Assembly: GCF_001995175.1 (NCBI RefSeq)
Contig: NZ_MUKN01000028.1
Location: 1-51,747 of the forward strand
Direction: 5' to 3'
DNA length: 51,747 nucleotides
From: Rathayibacter rhapontici
Lineage (GTDB): Bacteria; Actinomycetota; Actinomycetes; Actinomycetales; Microbacteriaceae
Shown here: positions 26,350-35,179 of the stretch, one piece after another
Layout: every line of letters begins with the position of its first letter
Numbering within the stretch: the first letter of the stretch is position 1
Position numbers and translations under genes: made by a program
The notes under the pieces: generated by a model
What the model was told of the DNA's origin: nothing
The model's input: only the letters and a program-made list of their open reading frames with translations
The model's database searches: none

Positions 26350-27327
26350 GTGTCTGACAGAAACCGCGACGACGTCGACTGGTCGACGGCTGCCGAGCAG
26401 TCGTCGGAGGTCGAGGAGACGCAGGAGGGCGGCACCCTCACGCAGGCGGAGGACTCCGTCGAGCCCGCCGAGGAGGGCGCCCTGAGCGTCATCGACGAGA
26501 ACGAGTCCGAGGAGGACCTCGCGTCCGACCTCGAGGCCGCGCTCGACGCCATCGGGTCGGTCGACGACCCCGACGCCGACCGCGCCGTCGACGAGGCCGC
26601 GCACATCGACACCGTCGAGGAGGCCGAAGCGGCCCTCGAGGCCGTCGAGGACGAGGCCGAGGTCGCCGCCGAGGACGCGGAGGCCGCGGGCGAGGACCTC
26701 GCCGACATCGACCCCTACGAGGCGTTCCGCACGGAGCTCCGCGGCAAGCCCGGCAAGTGGTACGTCATCCACTCCTACGCCGGCTTCGAGAAGCGCGTGA
26801 AGTCGAACATCGAGAACCGCAAGGTCTCGCTCGAGGCCGAGGACTACATCTTCGAGGTCCAGGTCCCGATGGAGGACGTGGTCGAGATCAAGAACGGCCA
26901 GCGCAAGATGGTCACCCGCGTGCGCATCCCCGGCTACGTGCTGGTGCGCATGGACCTCAACGAGGACTCGTGGTCGGTCGTCCGCCACACCCCGGGCGTG
27001 ACCGGCTTCGTGGGCAACGCCCACAACCCGACTCCGCTGCGCTTCGAGGAGGCCTTCACGATGCTGAAGAGCCTCGTCGAGATCAAGGACGTCGCCCCCT
27101 CGAAGGCGCCCGGCGCGAAGGGCCAGAAGCAGGCCCAGCGCGTGCTGCCCGCCGAGGTCGACTTCGAGATCGGCGAGACGATCACCATCAAGGAGGGCTC
27201 GTTCGCCGGGCTCCCCGGCTCCATCAGCGAGATCAAGCCCGAGAGCGGCAAGCTCACGGTGCTCGTGTCGCTGTTCGAGCGCGAGACCCCCGTCGAGCTG
27301 TCGTTCGACCAGGTCACCAAGCTCTGA
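26350..27327 (+). CDS. nusG: Transcription termination/antitermination factor NusG
   Basis: This is a 325-residue NusG that binds RNA polymerase and couples it to Rho or the ribosome. The first 115 residues are an acidic, Glu/Asp/Ala-rich extension typical of actinobacterial NusG. The NGN domain follows (KWYVIHSYAGFEKRVKSNIE at about 137, GYVLVRMDLNEDSW, VRHTPGVTGFVG). The C-terminal KOW domain ends the protein (IKEGSFAGLPGSISEI). It starts at GTG 26350. Confidence 0.96.
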   Translation: MSDRNRDDVDWSTAAEQSSEVEETQEGGTLTQAEDSVEPAEEGALSVIDENESEEDLASDLEAALDAIGSVDDPDADRAVDEAAHIDTVEEAEAALEAVEDEAEVAAEDAEAAGEDLADIDPYEAFRTELRGKPGKWYVIHSYAGFEKRVKSNIENRKVSLEAEDYIFEVQVPMEDVVEIKNGQRKMVTRVRIPGYVLVRMDLNEDSWSVVRHTPGVTGFVGNAHNPTPLRFEEAFTMLKSLVEIKDVAPSKAPGAKGQKQAQRVLPAEVDFEIGETITIKEGSFAGLPGSISEIKPESGKLTVLVSLFERETPVELSFDQVTKL

Positions 27328-27346
27328 CGTCCCGACGTCGCGTCGA

Positions 27347-27374
27347 CGCCCTCTCCGCTCCGGCGGAGGGGGCG
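27347..27374 (+). terminator. Terminator after nusG
   Basis: CGCCCTCTCCGC-TCCG-GCGGAGGGGGCG is a 12-bp stem with one G-T pair and a four-base loop, 20 bases after the nusG stop. Confidence 0.65.
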
Positions 27375-27406
27375 TTCGCCGTTCCGGGGGTGCTCGTCGG
27401 CGCGGG

Positions 27407-27558
27407 TGCCGGTGCGATCTGCAGGGGATCCCGACGAAGAAGCGCTTTCCTCCGCCTCGCAGGCGAGGCCGGGCGCGCTTCCCCTGCAGATGGTGCGGGT
27501 GCCTGCAGAGGGTGCAGATGCCTGCAGATGGTGCGGATGCCTACAGATGGTGCGCGGC
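27407..27558. repeat. Composite repeat element, locus B: 19-bp units, 1 inverted and 4 forward, around a 57-bp core
   Basis: An inverted unit is at 27407-27425. Four head-to-tail forward units of 19 bp follow at 27483, 27502, 27521 and 27540 (CCTGCAGATGGTGCGGGTG, CCTGCAGAGGGTGCAGATG, CCTGCAGATGGTGCGGATG, CCTACAGATGGTGCGCGGC). The 57-bp core (27426-27482) holds the dyad GCCTCGC-AG-GCGAGGC. It has the same layout as 800-933. It lies between the nusG terminator and the rplK promoter region. Confidence 0.75.
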
Positions 27559-27589
27559 GGGCGGATCCGCCCTGTCGGGAGTGGCCGGA

Positions 27590-27602
27590 GCCGTGTAAGC
27601 TC
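27590..27602 (+). promoter_or_regulatory. Candidate rplK promoter -10 region
   Basis: CCGTGTAAGCT contains TAAGCT (27597-27602) with an upstream TG-like extension. No clear -35 box is seen at the right distance. It lies just after the repeat element and about 135 bases before rplK. Confidence 0.3.
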
Positions 27603-27736
27603 GTACGGGTTTTCGTGTCGGCGCCCGTCCGCGTGCGCACCGACCGACCCTCCTCCACCGCGATCCGACCCCGTCGGGTGCGCGGGAGAGCGGCCGGGAA
27701 CCCCCGACCACTCGAACCCTGAGAAAAGGAATCAGA

Positions 27737-28168
27737 ATGGCCCCCAAGAAGAAGGTCACCGGCCTGATCAAGCTCCAGATCAAGGCCGGCGCGGCGAACC
27801 CCGCGCCCCCGATCGGTCCGGCGCTCGGTCAGCACGGCGTCAACATCATGGAGTTCTGCAAGGCGTACAACGCGCAGACCGAGTCGCAGCGCGGCAACGT
27901 CATCCCCGTCGAGATCACCGTCTACGAGGACCGCTCGTTCACCTTCATCCTGAAGACCCCGCCCGCCGCGGAGCTCATCAAGAAGGCCGCCGGCGTCGCC
28001 AAGGGCTCCTCGACCCCTCACACCGTGAAGGTCGCGAAGCTCACCCAGGCGCAGGTCCGCGAGATCGCCGAGGCGAAGCAGGTCGACCTGAACGCCAACG
28101 ACATCGACGCCGCCGCGAAGATCATCGCCGGCACCGCGCGCAGCATGGGAATCACCGTAGAGGGCTGA
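27737..28168 (+). CDS. rplK: 50S ribosomal protein L11
   Basis: This is a 143-residue ribosomal protein that forms the GTPase-associated centre with 23S rRNA. It begins [20 protein letters not shown], has the proline-rich [20 protein letters not shown] (about 20-39) and ends [10 protein letters not shown]. The ribosome binding site AAAAGGAA lies about seven bases before the ATG. Confidence 0.98.
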
Positions 28169-28184
28169 TCCCGTTCCAGCGCTT

Positions 28185-28392
28185 GCACGGGGTGATTCCC
28201 GTGCTGCGCGGACGGCGGCAGCCCGACGGTCCAGTGGACCGTCGTCCTCGGGAGACTGCGAGAAGTGACAGCGACCCTCAATGGGTCGCACGACACCTCC
28301 TCCTCGCCCCGGGAGCAGCCACACCGCTCTGCGACTCGTCACGTCGCGTCACTCAAGAACTCAACACCCCGTGGGAGAGCCCGCCAGGCTCT
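28185..28392 (+). promoter_or_regulatory. Structured rplK-rplA spacer with four short hairpins
   Basis: The 256-bp spacer has four perfect stems: GCACGGG/CCCGTGC (28185-28204), CGACGGTCC/GGACCGTCG (28224-28244), GCGACCC/GGGTCGC (28271-28289) and AGAGCC/GGCTCT (28376-28392). None is followed by a T run. They may be RNA-level control elements or processing sites. Confidence 0.45.
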
Positions 28393-28424
28393 AGAACCAC
28401 ATTCTCGTTTCAAGGAGAAACAAC

Positions 28425-29117
28425 ATGGCACAGAAGTCGAAGGCCTACCGGGCCGCCGCGGCCAAGCTCGAAGAGGGCAAGTACTACACCGCCGAGGAGG
28501 CTGTCGCGCTCGCTCGCGAGACCGGCTCCGCGAAGTTCAACAGCACCGTCGAGGTCGCGCTGAAGCTGGGCGTCGACCCGCGCAAGGCGGACCAGATGGT
28601 CCGCGGCACGGTCATCCTGCCGCACGGCACGGGCAAGACCGCCCGCGTCATCGTGTTCGCGACGGGTCCGGCCGCTGAGGCCGCGATCGCCGCGGGCGCC
28701 GACGAGGTCGGCGGCGCCGAGCTCATCGAGAAGGTCGCCGGCGGATACGTCGCGTTCGACTCCGCCGTCTCGACGCCGGAGCTCATGGGCCAGGTCGGCC
28801 GTCTCGGAAAGGTGCTCGGTCCCCGCGGCCTCATGCCCAACCCGAAGACCGGAACCGTGACCCCGGACGTGGCCAAGGCCGTGAACGAGATCAAGGGCGG
28901 AAAGATCGAGTTCCGCGTCGACAAGCACGCCAACGTGCACCTCGTCGTCGGCAAGGCCGCGTTCACCGAGGAGCAGCTCCAGGAGAACTTCAAGACGGCT
29001 CTCGACGAGATCAACCGCCTCAAGCCCTCCTCCTCGAAGGGCCGCTACATCCAGAAGGCCGCCGTCTCGACGACCTTCGGCCCCGGCATCCCGCTGGACG
29101 TCAACGTCCTCGCGTAA
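28425..29117 (+). CDS. rplA: 50S ribosomal protein L1
   Basis: This is a 230-residue L1 protein of the ribosomal stalk. Family motifs are [20 protein letters not shown] (about 31-50), [31 protein letters not shown] (about 127-146) and [20 protein letters not shown] about six bases upstream of ATG 28425 is the ribosome binding site. Confidence 0.98.
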   Translation: MAQKSKAYRAAAAKLEEGKYYTAEEAVALARETGSAKFNSTVEVALKLGVDPRKADQMVRGTVILPHGTGKTARVIVFATGPAAEAAIAAGADEVGGAELIEKVAGGYVAFDSAVSTPELMGQVGRLGKVLGPRGLMPNPKTGTVTPDVAKAVNEIKGGKIEFRVDKHANVHLVVGKAAFTEEQLQENFKTALDEINRLKPSSSKGRYIQKAAVSTTFGPGIPLDVNVLA

Positions 29118-29146
29118 GTCGGAGTCGCTGCTCCGGCAGCACCGAC

Positions 29147-29185
29147 AGGAGGGGGTCCGCTTCGGCGGGCCCCCTCCTTCGTCTT
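29147..29185 (+). terminator. Terminator after rplA
   Basis: AGGAGGGGGTCCGC-TTCG-GCGGGCCCCCTCCT is a stable stem with a UUCG tetraloop followed by TCGTCTTT. Confidence 0.9.
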
Positions 29186-29215
29186 TCCCCCTGCTGCGCG
29201 GGCAGACTGGACGTC

Positions 29216-29766
29216 ATGCTTCCGGACTCCCTCCGATCCGTCGTCCGCCCCGCCGTCGCCTCCGACGCCCCCGCTCTGGCCGAGGTCGCGGCGATCACCT
29301 TCCCGCTGGCCTGCCCGCCGCACACTAGCGAGGAGGCGAAGGCCGCGTTCATCCGCACGGTGCTGTCGGAGGAGCGCTTCGCGGGCTACCTCGCGGACCC
29401 GGCCCGGTCGCTGTTCGTCGCGGAGGACGCCTCCGGGGCGGTGGTCGGCTACACGATGCTCGTGCGGGGCGAGCCGGGCGACGCCGACGCGGCCGCCGCG
29501 GTGCGCCTCCGGCCGACCGTCGAGCTCAGCAAGTGCTACGTCCTGCCCGGCAGTCACGGCAGCGGGGTCGCTCGGCGCTGATGGCGGCGTCGCTCGAGGA
29601 CGCCCGGGGGAGCGGGGCCTCGGGGGTGTGGCTCGGGGTGAACCGGCTCAACGAGCGGGCGCAGCGGTTCTACGCGCGGCACGGCTTCGCGGTGGTGGGC
29701 GAGAAGCGCTTCCTCGTCGGCGACCGCTACGAGGACGACTTCGTGCTGGAGCGCCCGCTGCCCTGA
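29216..29766 (+). CDS. GNAT family N-acetyltransferase, one-base frameshift
   Basis: This is an acetyl-CoA-dependent N-acetyltransferase. It begins MLPDSLRSVVRPAVASDAPA, with the core strand region GYTMLVRGEPG and the loop KCYVLPGSHGSG near residue 115. The second frame continues RSALMAASLEDARG and then GVWLGVNRLNERAQRFYARH. Adding one base near 29565, in AGCGGGGTCG, restores the acetyl-CoA binding Gly-rich turn and a 183-residue protein. CAGACT lies seven bases before the ATG, so it is leaderless. Its substrate is unknown. Confidence 0.83.
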
Positions 29767-29775
29767 TCCGGCGGG

Positions 29776-30807
29776 TCAGCCCTCGCAGACGGTGAGGACG
29801 ATCTTGCCGCGGGTGTGGCCGGTCTCGAGCTGCTCGTGGGCCTCGCCCGCCTTCTCGAGCGGGAAGACGCCGTCGATGAAGACGCGCACGTCGCCCGACT
29901 CGAGCAGGCGCGAGACGACGGCCAGCGTCGCTCCGTCGGGCGCGACCTTGAACGTCGAGGCGCGCACTCCCGCGGCGGCCGCCTCCTCGAAGAAGCCGGG
30001 CCAGCTGCCGGTCGGCGCGTTCACGATCAGGCCGCCGGGCCGCAGCACGCGCAGCGAGCGCGACCCCGTGTCGTCGTGCACGTTGCCGACGAGGTCGATC
30101 ACGACGTCGACGTCGGCGAGCACCTCGTCGAAGCGCTCGGAGGTGTGGTCGACGACCTGGGTGGCGCCCAGCTCGCGCAGCCACTGCTGGTTGCGGGTGG
30201 ACCCGGTGGCGATGACGGAGGCGCCGAAGTAGGCGGCGAACTGCACCGCGAAGTGGCCGACTCCGCCGGATCCGGCGTGGATGAGGATCCGCTGGCCCTC
30301 GTGCGCCTTGGCCAGCTCGACCACCATGCCCCACGCGGTCAGAGCGGCGAGCGGGACGCCGGCCGCCTCGACGTGCGACAGCGTCGAGGGCTTCCGCGAG
30401 ACGGAGACGCTGGGCACGCTGACGTACTGGGCGTAGGAGCCGGAGTAGCGGGGCACCATCACGAAGCCGTAGACCTCGTCGCCGGGGCGCAGCGGGTGCG
30501 CGGGGTACGGGCTCGAGACGACCACGCCCGAGAAGTCGTGGCCGAGGACCGCGGGGTAGGAGGAGATCTGCGAGGCGACTCCGCGACCGGCGCGCGTCTT
30601 CACATCGAGTGGATTCACTCCGGCCGCGACCACCTTGACGGTGAACTCGGCGTTGATGGCCGTGGGGGTCGGCACGGTCGCGAGGTGCAGCACCGAGGCG
30701 TCGCCCGGTGCGTCGATGACCGCCGCCGTCATGGTGTCGGGCAGGACCACCTCCTCCGGGATCTCGCCGATCGTGAGGCCGTGTCCGAGCGCACTGCTGT
30801 GCATCAT
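29776..30807 (-). CDS. NADPH:quinone oxidoreductase-type MDR enzyme
   Basis: This is a 343-residue zinc-independent medium-chain dehydrogenase/reductase. The catalytic domain has GVNPLDVKTRAG and AVLGHDFSGVVV. The Rossmann domain begins with the nucleotide-binding AGSGGVGHFAVQFAAYFGAS (about 180-199). The C-terminal IDGVFPLEKAGEAHEQLETG is typical of quinone oxidoreductases and enoyl reductases. AGGAAGGG precedes the start; ATG 30804 is an alternative. It likely reduces small quinones or alkenals. Confidence 0.88.
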   Translation of the reverse strand: MMHSSALGHGLTIGEIPEEVVLPDTMTAAVIDAPGDASVLHLATVPTPTAINAEFTVKVVAAGVNPLDVKTRAGRGVASQISSYPAVLGHDFSGVVVSSPYPAHPLRPGDEVYGFVMVPRYSGSYAQYVSVPSVSVSRKPSTLSHVEAAGVPLAALTAWGMVVELAKAHEGQRILIHAGSGGVGHFAVQFAAYFGASVIATGSTRNQQWLRELGATQVVDHTSERFDEVLADVDVVIDLVGNVHDDTGSRSLRVLRPGGLIVNAPTGSWPGFFEEAAAAGVRASTFKVAPDGATLAVVSRLLESGDVRVFIDGVFPLEKAGEAHEQLETGHTRGKIVLTVCEG

Positions 30808-31021
30808 CGCCCTTCCTGTGTCTCGGCCCCGGTGGTGGTTCCAGAGGTGGGCGACGCTCTGGCGTGCGTCCCCCGACCCCGTCTCCGAGCGCCTCGCTCA
30901 GTCAATCGAGGTAATGAGTCCGCGCTGTTACGGCGGTGTCACCCGCCCGAGAAGATTGGCTCTCGGTCCCCCGTGCGGGAGGTGAGGCGGGCTCGGAGGC
31001 GCCGTCTGGCACGATGGGGGG

Positions 31022-31820
31022 ATGCAGCGTGGACGAGTCGAGGGCCCCCTGCTGATCGCCGGTTCCGTGCTCGTCCTGGCCGGTCTGGCGCTGCTGCTCG
31101 GGGCGCGCCTCAGCCTCACCCGCTGGGTCTACGTCAGCGAGATGGGCGCTCCCGACATGCCGACCGCGGGGGTCGTGCAGGCCGCTCTGCTCCTGGTCGC
31201 CGCGGGAGGCACGGCCGTCGCGATCGCGCCCGCGCGGTGCGCACGCGGTTGCTCCCCGCTCTGCGCCCGCGCTGGCCCTCCTGCTGGCGTCGGCGTGCTT
31301 CGCCCTCGCCTCGCAGGTGACCTGCACGGCCGGCTGCCCGCTGCCGGTCGGGGCGAGCTTCAGCTGGCAGGACCTGATCCACACGAGCGCCGCCGTGCTC
31401 GGCTTCGCCTCGGCGTGCGTCGCGATGCTGCAGCTCGCCACGGCGCGGGAGCGGCCGGCCGTCGCCCGCCTCTCGCTGATCGCCGGGATCGCGGTCGCGG
31501 TGGTCGCCGGCGCGGGCGCGATCCTGTCGCTCCTGCGGGTCTGGATGCGCCTGGGCGGCACGCTCGAATTCGTCGCCACCGCGATCGCCCTGCTCTGGCT
31601 GGCGGTCGTGGGCGCGGTGCTCGCGCGCGAAGAGCTCAGCTCTGCGCGAGCCAGTCGCGGACGTGGCCGCGCAGCAGCTCCGTCTGGCGCTGCTGCCCGT
31701 CGTCCCGCGGCGGGACCCGTTCGAGCGACGCCTCCGGAAGGGCTCGCGCCCACTGCTCCGCGACAGCGACCGGGTGCACCGGATCGCGCTCGGCGGCGAT
31801 CACGAGCGTCCGCGCGATGA
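31022..31820 (+). CDS. DUF998-like six-helix membrane protein, two one-base frameshifts
   Basis: This is an integral membrane protein with helices LLIAGSVLVLAGLALLLG, VVQAALLLVAAGGTAVAIA, ALALLLASACFALAS, LIHTSAAVLGFASACVAML, IAGIAVAVVAGAGAILSLL and LEFVATAIALLWLAVVGAVL. The SWQDLIHTSAAVLGF wording resembles DUF998. The frame changes twice; adding one base near 31234 and one near 31267 gives a continuous protein. The last part, after about 31640, overlaps the convergent hydrolase gene by about 185 bp and is low-complexity, so the true end may be near 31650. CACGAT lies six bases upstream of the ATG. Confidence 0.6.
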
Positions 31821-32391
31821 CCTGCGAGAGCTCGGTCGAGTCGCGGTAGGCCGCGTTCCGCGGGATCTCGGCGAGGCGGACGGCGCGCTCCTCGGCCTTC
31901 GGCGCGCGGAACTGCTGCGCGAGCGCCTCGGCGCCGGCGGGCGACTCCTCCTGGGCGCGGTGGAAGAGCCCGGAGGAGCGGAACACCCGCTCGCCGCGCT
32001 TGGCCCCGTGATCGTGCAGCAGCTGGGCGAGGACGGGGAACACCGCGAGGTTCTCGGGCAGCGGCTCGGAGGTGAACGCCGGGCGGACGAAGACGGCGCG
32101 GTCGATCGGCAGGAACCGCCGGGCGGCCAGGCGCAGGGCGATCGCCGCGCCCATCGAGATGCCGAGCACCGTGAGCGGCTTGTGCGCGGCTCCGGCCCGG
32201 ACGACGTGCTCGGTGACCTCGTCGGCGAGGGAGTCGAGCGAGAAGTCGGCGCTCGCGCCCAGGAGGTCGGAGGCGCCGTGCGCGCGGACGTCGGGCGCGA
32301 TCACCTCGCTGCCCGCGGGCAGCGCGGGCCGCAGCAGCCCCAGCGGCTGGGAGCGGTCGCCGCCCAGACCGTGCAGGAGGAGGACGGTCAC
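31636..32391 (-). CDS. Alpha/beta hydrolase
   Basis: This is a 251-residue alpha/beta-hydrolase. The oxyanion region is LLLHGLGGDRSQ (about 4-15), the nucleophile elbow GISMGAAIAL (about 91) and the acid region VIAAERDPVHPV (about 205). The expected final catalytic His is not clear; the C-terminus has VPPRDDGQQRQTEL instead. GTG 32391 overlaps the YqaJ-type gene stop (GTGA). The substrate is unknown. Confidence 0.8.
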   Translation of the reverse strand: MTVLLLHGLGGDRSQPLGLLRPALPAGSEVIAPDVRAHGASDLLGASADFSLDSLADEVTEHVVRAGAAHKPLTVLGISMGAAIALRLAARRFLPIDRAVFVRPAFTSEPLPENLAVFPVLAQLLHDHGAKRGERVFRSSGLFHRAQEESPAGAEALAQQFRAPKAEERAVRLAEIPRNAAYRDSTELSQVIARTLVIAAERDPVHPVAVAEQWARALPEASLERVPPRDDGQQRQTELLRGHVRDWLAQS

Positions 32392-33035
32392 CGCGCGCCC
32401 GAGCGGGTTCTCTCGTGCAGTTCGGCCATCAGCATGCCCGCGAGGCGGACGAGGACGTGGATCTCGTCCTCGTCGCGGTCGACCCAGCGGAACTCGGGCT
32501 CGGCGTCGATCGGGACGAAGTCGCGGTGCTGCTCCCAGACGACCAGCGTGCGCTCGGCACCCAGCACGTACTGCTGCCAGAAGACCTGCCGCAGGTAGTG
32601 GCGCGGGATGCTGCGCCAGGGCTTCGTCGTGGTCTTGATCTCGCAGAGCTCGAGCCGGCCGTCCTCGCGCAGGCCGATGCCGTCGGGAGTGGCGAGGTGG
32701 CGCCGCTCCTGGCTCGCGTGGAAGAGGGTGCTGCTGGGCTCGATCTCGTGCTCGCGGAGCACCCAGGCGGCGATCTCGGGCTCGCGGGCTCGGCCGTGAT
32801 CGGTGAAGGCGTTGCCGCCGAAGCCGCTGCCGTAGAGCTTGTCGAGCGCGACGCGGTCGATCGCGGCGGTCGAGGAGAGCCGGGCCACGTCGGTCGCCGT
32901 GATGCCGCGGGAGCGGGCGCGCAGCCAGGCGACGCGATCGCCGGAGTGGGCGACGACCCGCTTCAGGTGCGGCGGCTCGGCCTCCCGGAAGACGGGCTGC
33001 GTCTCCCAGGGGAACGTGAGCTGCAGATCGGGCAC
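32388..33035 (-). CDS. YqaJ-type phage-like recombinase/exonuclease domain protein
   Basis: This is a 215-residue protein of the YqaJ (lambda exonuclease-like, PD-(D/E)XK) family. The family opening is SRGITATDVARLSS (about 42-55), followed by KLYGSGFGGNAFTDHGRARE with the first acidic residue. The nuclease core is ATPDGIGLREDG then LELCEIKTTTKPW (about 132), and YLRQVFWQQYVLG follows. The start is GTG 33035, six bases after CAGAAT. Family members in phages process DNA ends for recombination. No phage genes lie nearby, so this is a chromosomal stand-alone copy. Confidence 0.8.
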   Translation of the reverse strand: MPDLQLTFPWETQPVFREAEPPHLKRVVAHSGDRVAWLRARSRGITATDVARLSSTAAIDRVALDKLYGSGFGGNAFTDHGRAREPEIAAWVLREHEIEPSSTLFHASQERRHLATPDGIGLREDGRLELCEIKTTTKPWRSIPRHYLRQVFWQQYVLGAERTLVVWEQHRDFVPIDAEPEFRWVDRDEDEIHVLVRLAGMLMAELHERTRSGAR

Positions 33036-33130
33036 CGATACATTCTGCGCCCGTTCGAGGGCCGCGCCGAATCGGCACGCGGGGCTCCGGCGTTCGCCGA
33101 GCGCGAGATCCCGCAGGATCCGGGGGAGCG

Positions 33131-34278
33131 TCAGGAGGCGGCGAGGAAGGAGTCGACGACCGCGGGGGAGAGGAGGTGCCGGCGCACCATCAGGGCGGCC
33201 CCGCGGACGCCGCCACCGCGGTCGCCGGAGGCCTGCACGATGTCGAGCGAGCGGGTGGCCAGCGGGAGGGAGCGGCGGTAGACGACCTCCCGGACGCCCG
33301 CGAGGACCTCGTGGCTCGCCTCCGCGACGCTGCCGCCGATCACGATGACGGAGGGGTTCAGGAGGTTCACGCAGGTGGCGAGCACCTCGCCGATGTCGCG
33401 GCCCGCGGCCCGGGTCAGCTCGACGGCGGTCGGGTCGCCCGCGTTCAGCAGCCGCACGACGTCGGAGGTGCTGCCCACGTCGCCGCCGAGGCGGCGGGCG
33501 ATCGCGGAGCCGCTCGCGATCGCCTCGAGGTCGGCGTCGCCGTGATCGCCCGGCACCTGCACGTGCCCGAGGTCGCCGGCCGCGCCGAGGGCGCCGCGCT
33601 GCAGCGCACCTCCGCTGACGATGCCGGCGCCGATGCCGGTGGAGACCTTCACGTAGAGGAGGTCGTCGACGCCCGCGTAGTGGTCGGCGTGCTCGCCGAG
33701 GGCCAGGAGGTTCACGTCGTTGTCGACGAGCACGGGCACGGCGAGGGTGCGCGCGACGAAGGCGGGGATGTCGAAGCGGTCCCAGCCGGGCATGATCGGC
33801 GGCTTCACCGGCCGCCCCGTGGCGTGCTCGACCGGTCCGGGGACTCCGACGCCGACGCCGGCGAGCGGACCGGCGGCGGGGGCCTCGGCGACCAGGGCGG
33901 CGGCGGTGTCGAGCGCGTGGCCCAGGACGGCGTGCGGACCGTCGGCGATCGCGATCGCTTCGCGCCTCTCGGCCAGGACGACTCCGTCGAGGTCGGTCAG
34001 GGCGATCGTGGCGTGCGCGGCGCCGAGGTCGATCGCGAGCAGGCTGCGGGCGCTCGGATCGAAGGCGATGCGGGCGGCGGGGCGGCCGCCCGAGGAGGGG
34101 CGTCGTCGCGCCGGACGACGAGGCCGGTGGCGGCCAGCAGGTCGAGCTGGGCCGAGACCGCCGCGCGGGGGAGCCCGGTCTCGGCGACCACGTCGGCGCG
34201 GGTGCGGGCGTCGCCGTCGGAGAGGAGGAGCAGCAGTTCGCCCGGGGCGCTCGTGGCGGAGCGGCGGCGGGACGGCAT
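33131..34278 (-). CDS. ROK family transcriptional regulator, one-base frameshift, zinc-site cysteines missing
   Basis: This is a sugar-responsive repressor of the ROK family. An N-terminal winged helix is visible (LLLLLSDGDARTRADVVAET, then GLPRAAVSAQLDLLAATGLV), then the kinase-like domain: AIDLGAAHATIAL, GVGVPGPVEHATGRP, VLVDNDVNLLALGEHADHY and STGIGAGIVSGGALQRGALG. The usual GH...CxCGxxGCxE signature is replaced by LGHVQVPGDHGDADLEAIAS, so the zinc-binding cysteines are absent. Adding one base near 34100 gives 382 residues. It is divergent from the isomerase/dehydrogenase operon and likely controls it. Confidence 0.85.
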
Positions 34279-34354
34279 GGCCGAAGTCAACCACAGCGCC
34301 GGGTCTTCTGCTGGGGACACGACCGACTTCTCCCGCCGAGTCGCGAAGTTCTGC

Positions 34355-34383
34355 TTGTTGGGACGCAAAAGCCCGCGTAGGGT
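34355..34383 (+). promoter_or_regulatory. Promoter of the isomerase/dehydrogenase operon
   Basis: -35 TTGTTG (34355-34360), 17-bp spacer, -10 TAGGGT (34378-34383), in the spacer shared with the divergent ROK gene. Confidence 0.6.
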
Positions 34384-34423
34384 TCGGAGCACCCACGTTC
34401 GACGTCGATCAGGAGCACCCCCG

Positions 34424-35179
34424 GTGGCCACATCCACAGACCTCTCCGTCCAGCTGTACTCGGTCCGCGAGCCTCTCGCCGCCGACCTGCCCGCCACCCT
34501 CGACCGGCTCGCCGGCATCGGATTCACGAAGGTCGAGCTCTTCTCGTTCGTCGACCTCGCCGAGGGCTACCGCTCGGCGCTGCCCGCGAGCGGCCTGACC
34601 GCCCCGAGCGCGCACGCGCGCCTCCTCGGCCCGCAGGACGGCACCTCCGTCGACGAGATCCTCGACATCGCCGCCTCGCTCGGCGTGCAGACCGTGATCG
34701 ATCCGCACGTGGACCCGACGCGCTGGACCAGCGCCGACGACGTGGCGACGATCGCCGACGAGCTCAACGCGCTCGTCGACTCCGCCGCCTCGCGCGGGAT
34801 CACCCTCGGCTACCACAACCACGCGTTCGAGTTCGAGAACCGCGTCGACGGCCGCAGCGCCTTCGAGCACCTCGCGGGCCTGCTCGACGAGCGGATCGTG
34901 CTCGAGCTCGACACCTACTGGGCCGCGGTCGGCGGTGACGACCCCGCCGAGGTGCTCGGCCGCCTCGGCGAGAAGGTCCGCTTCCTGCACATCAAGGACG
35001 GCCCCGTCTCGAGCGACACCCAGGAGCAGCTGCCCGCCGGGGACGGCGCGATGGACATCCCGTCGATCCTCGCCGCCGCGCCGCAGGCGCTCCCCGTGCT
35101 CGAGTTCGACGCCTACGCGGGCGACATCTTCGAGGGCCTGACCACCGGCTTCCGCTACGTCTCGGAGCTCTCCGCATGA
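34424..35179 (+). CDS. Sugar phosphate isomerase/epimerase (AP endonuclease family 2 TIM barrel)
   Basis: This is a 251-residue TIM-barrel enzyme of the xylose isomerase-like group. Metal-site motifs are in order: KVELFSF (Glu, about 31), YHNHAFEFE (about 129), LELDTYWAAVGG (about 160), FLHIKDG (about 186) and PVLEFDAYAG near the end. AGGAG at 34411-34415 precedes GTG 34424 by eight bases. It overlaps the next gene by ATGA. With the two dehydrogenases it probably processes oxidised sugars or cyclitols. Confidence 0.88.
   Translation: MATSTDLSVQLYSVREPLAADLPATLDRLAGIGFTKVELFSFVDLAEGYRSALPASGLTAPSAHARLLGPQDGTSVDEILDIAASLGVQTVIDPHVDPTRWTSADDVATIADELNALVDSAASRGITLGYHNHAFEFENRVDGRSAFEHLAGLLDERIVLELDTYWAAVGGDDPAEVLGRLGEKVRFLHIKDGPVSSDTQEQLPAGDGAMDIPSILAAAPQALPVLEFDAYAGDIFEGLTTGFRYVSELSA

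Noticed and set aside
27483..27558. Tandem 19-bp units as a CRISPR array
   Set aside because: The units abut without spacers, and no cas genes are present.
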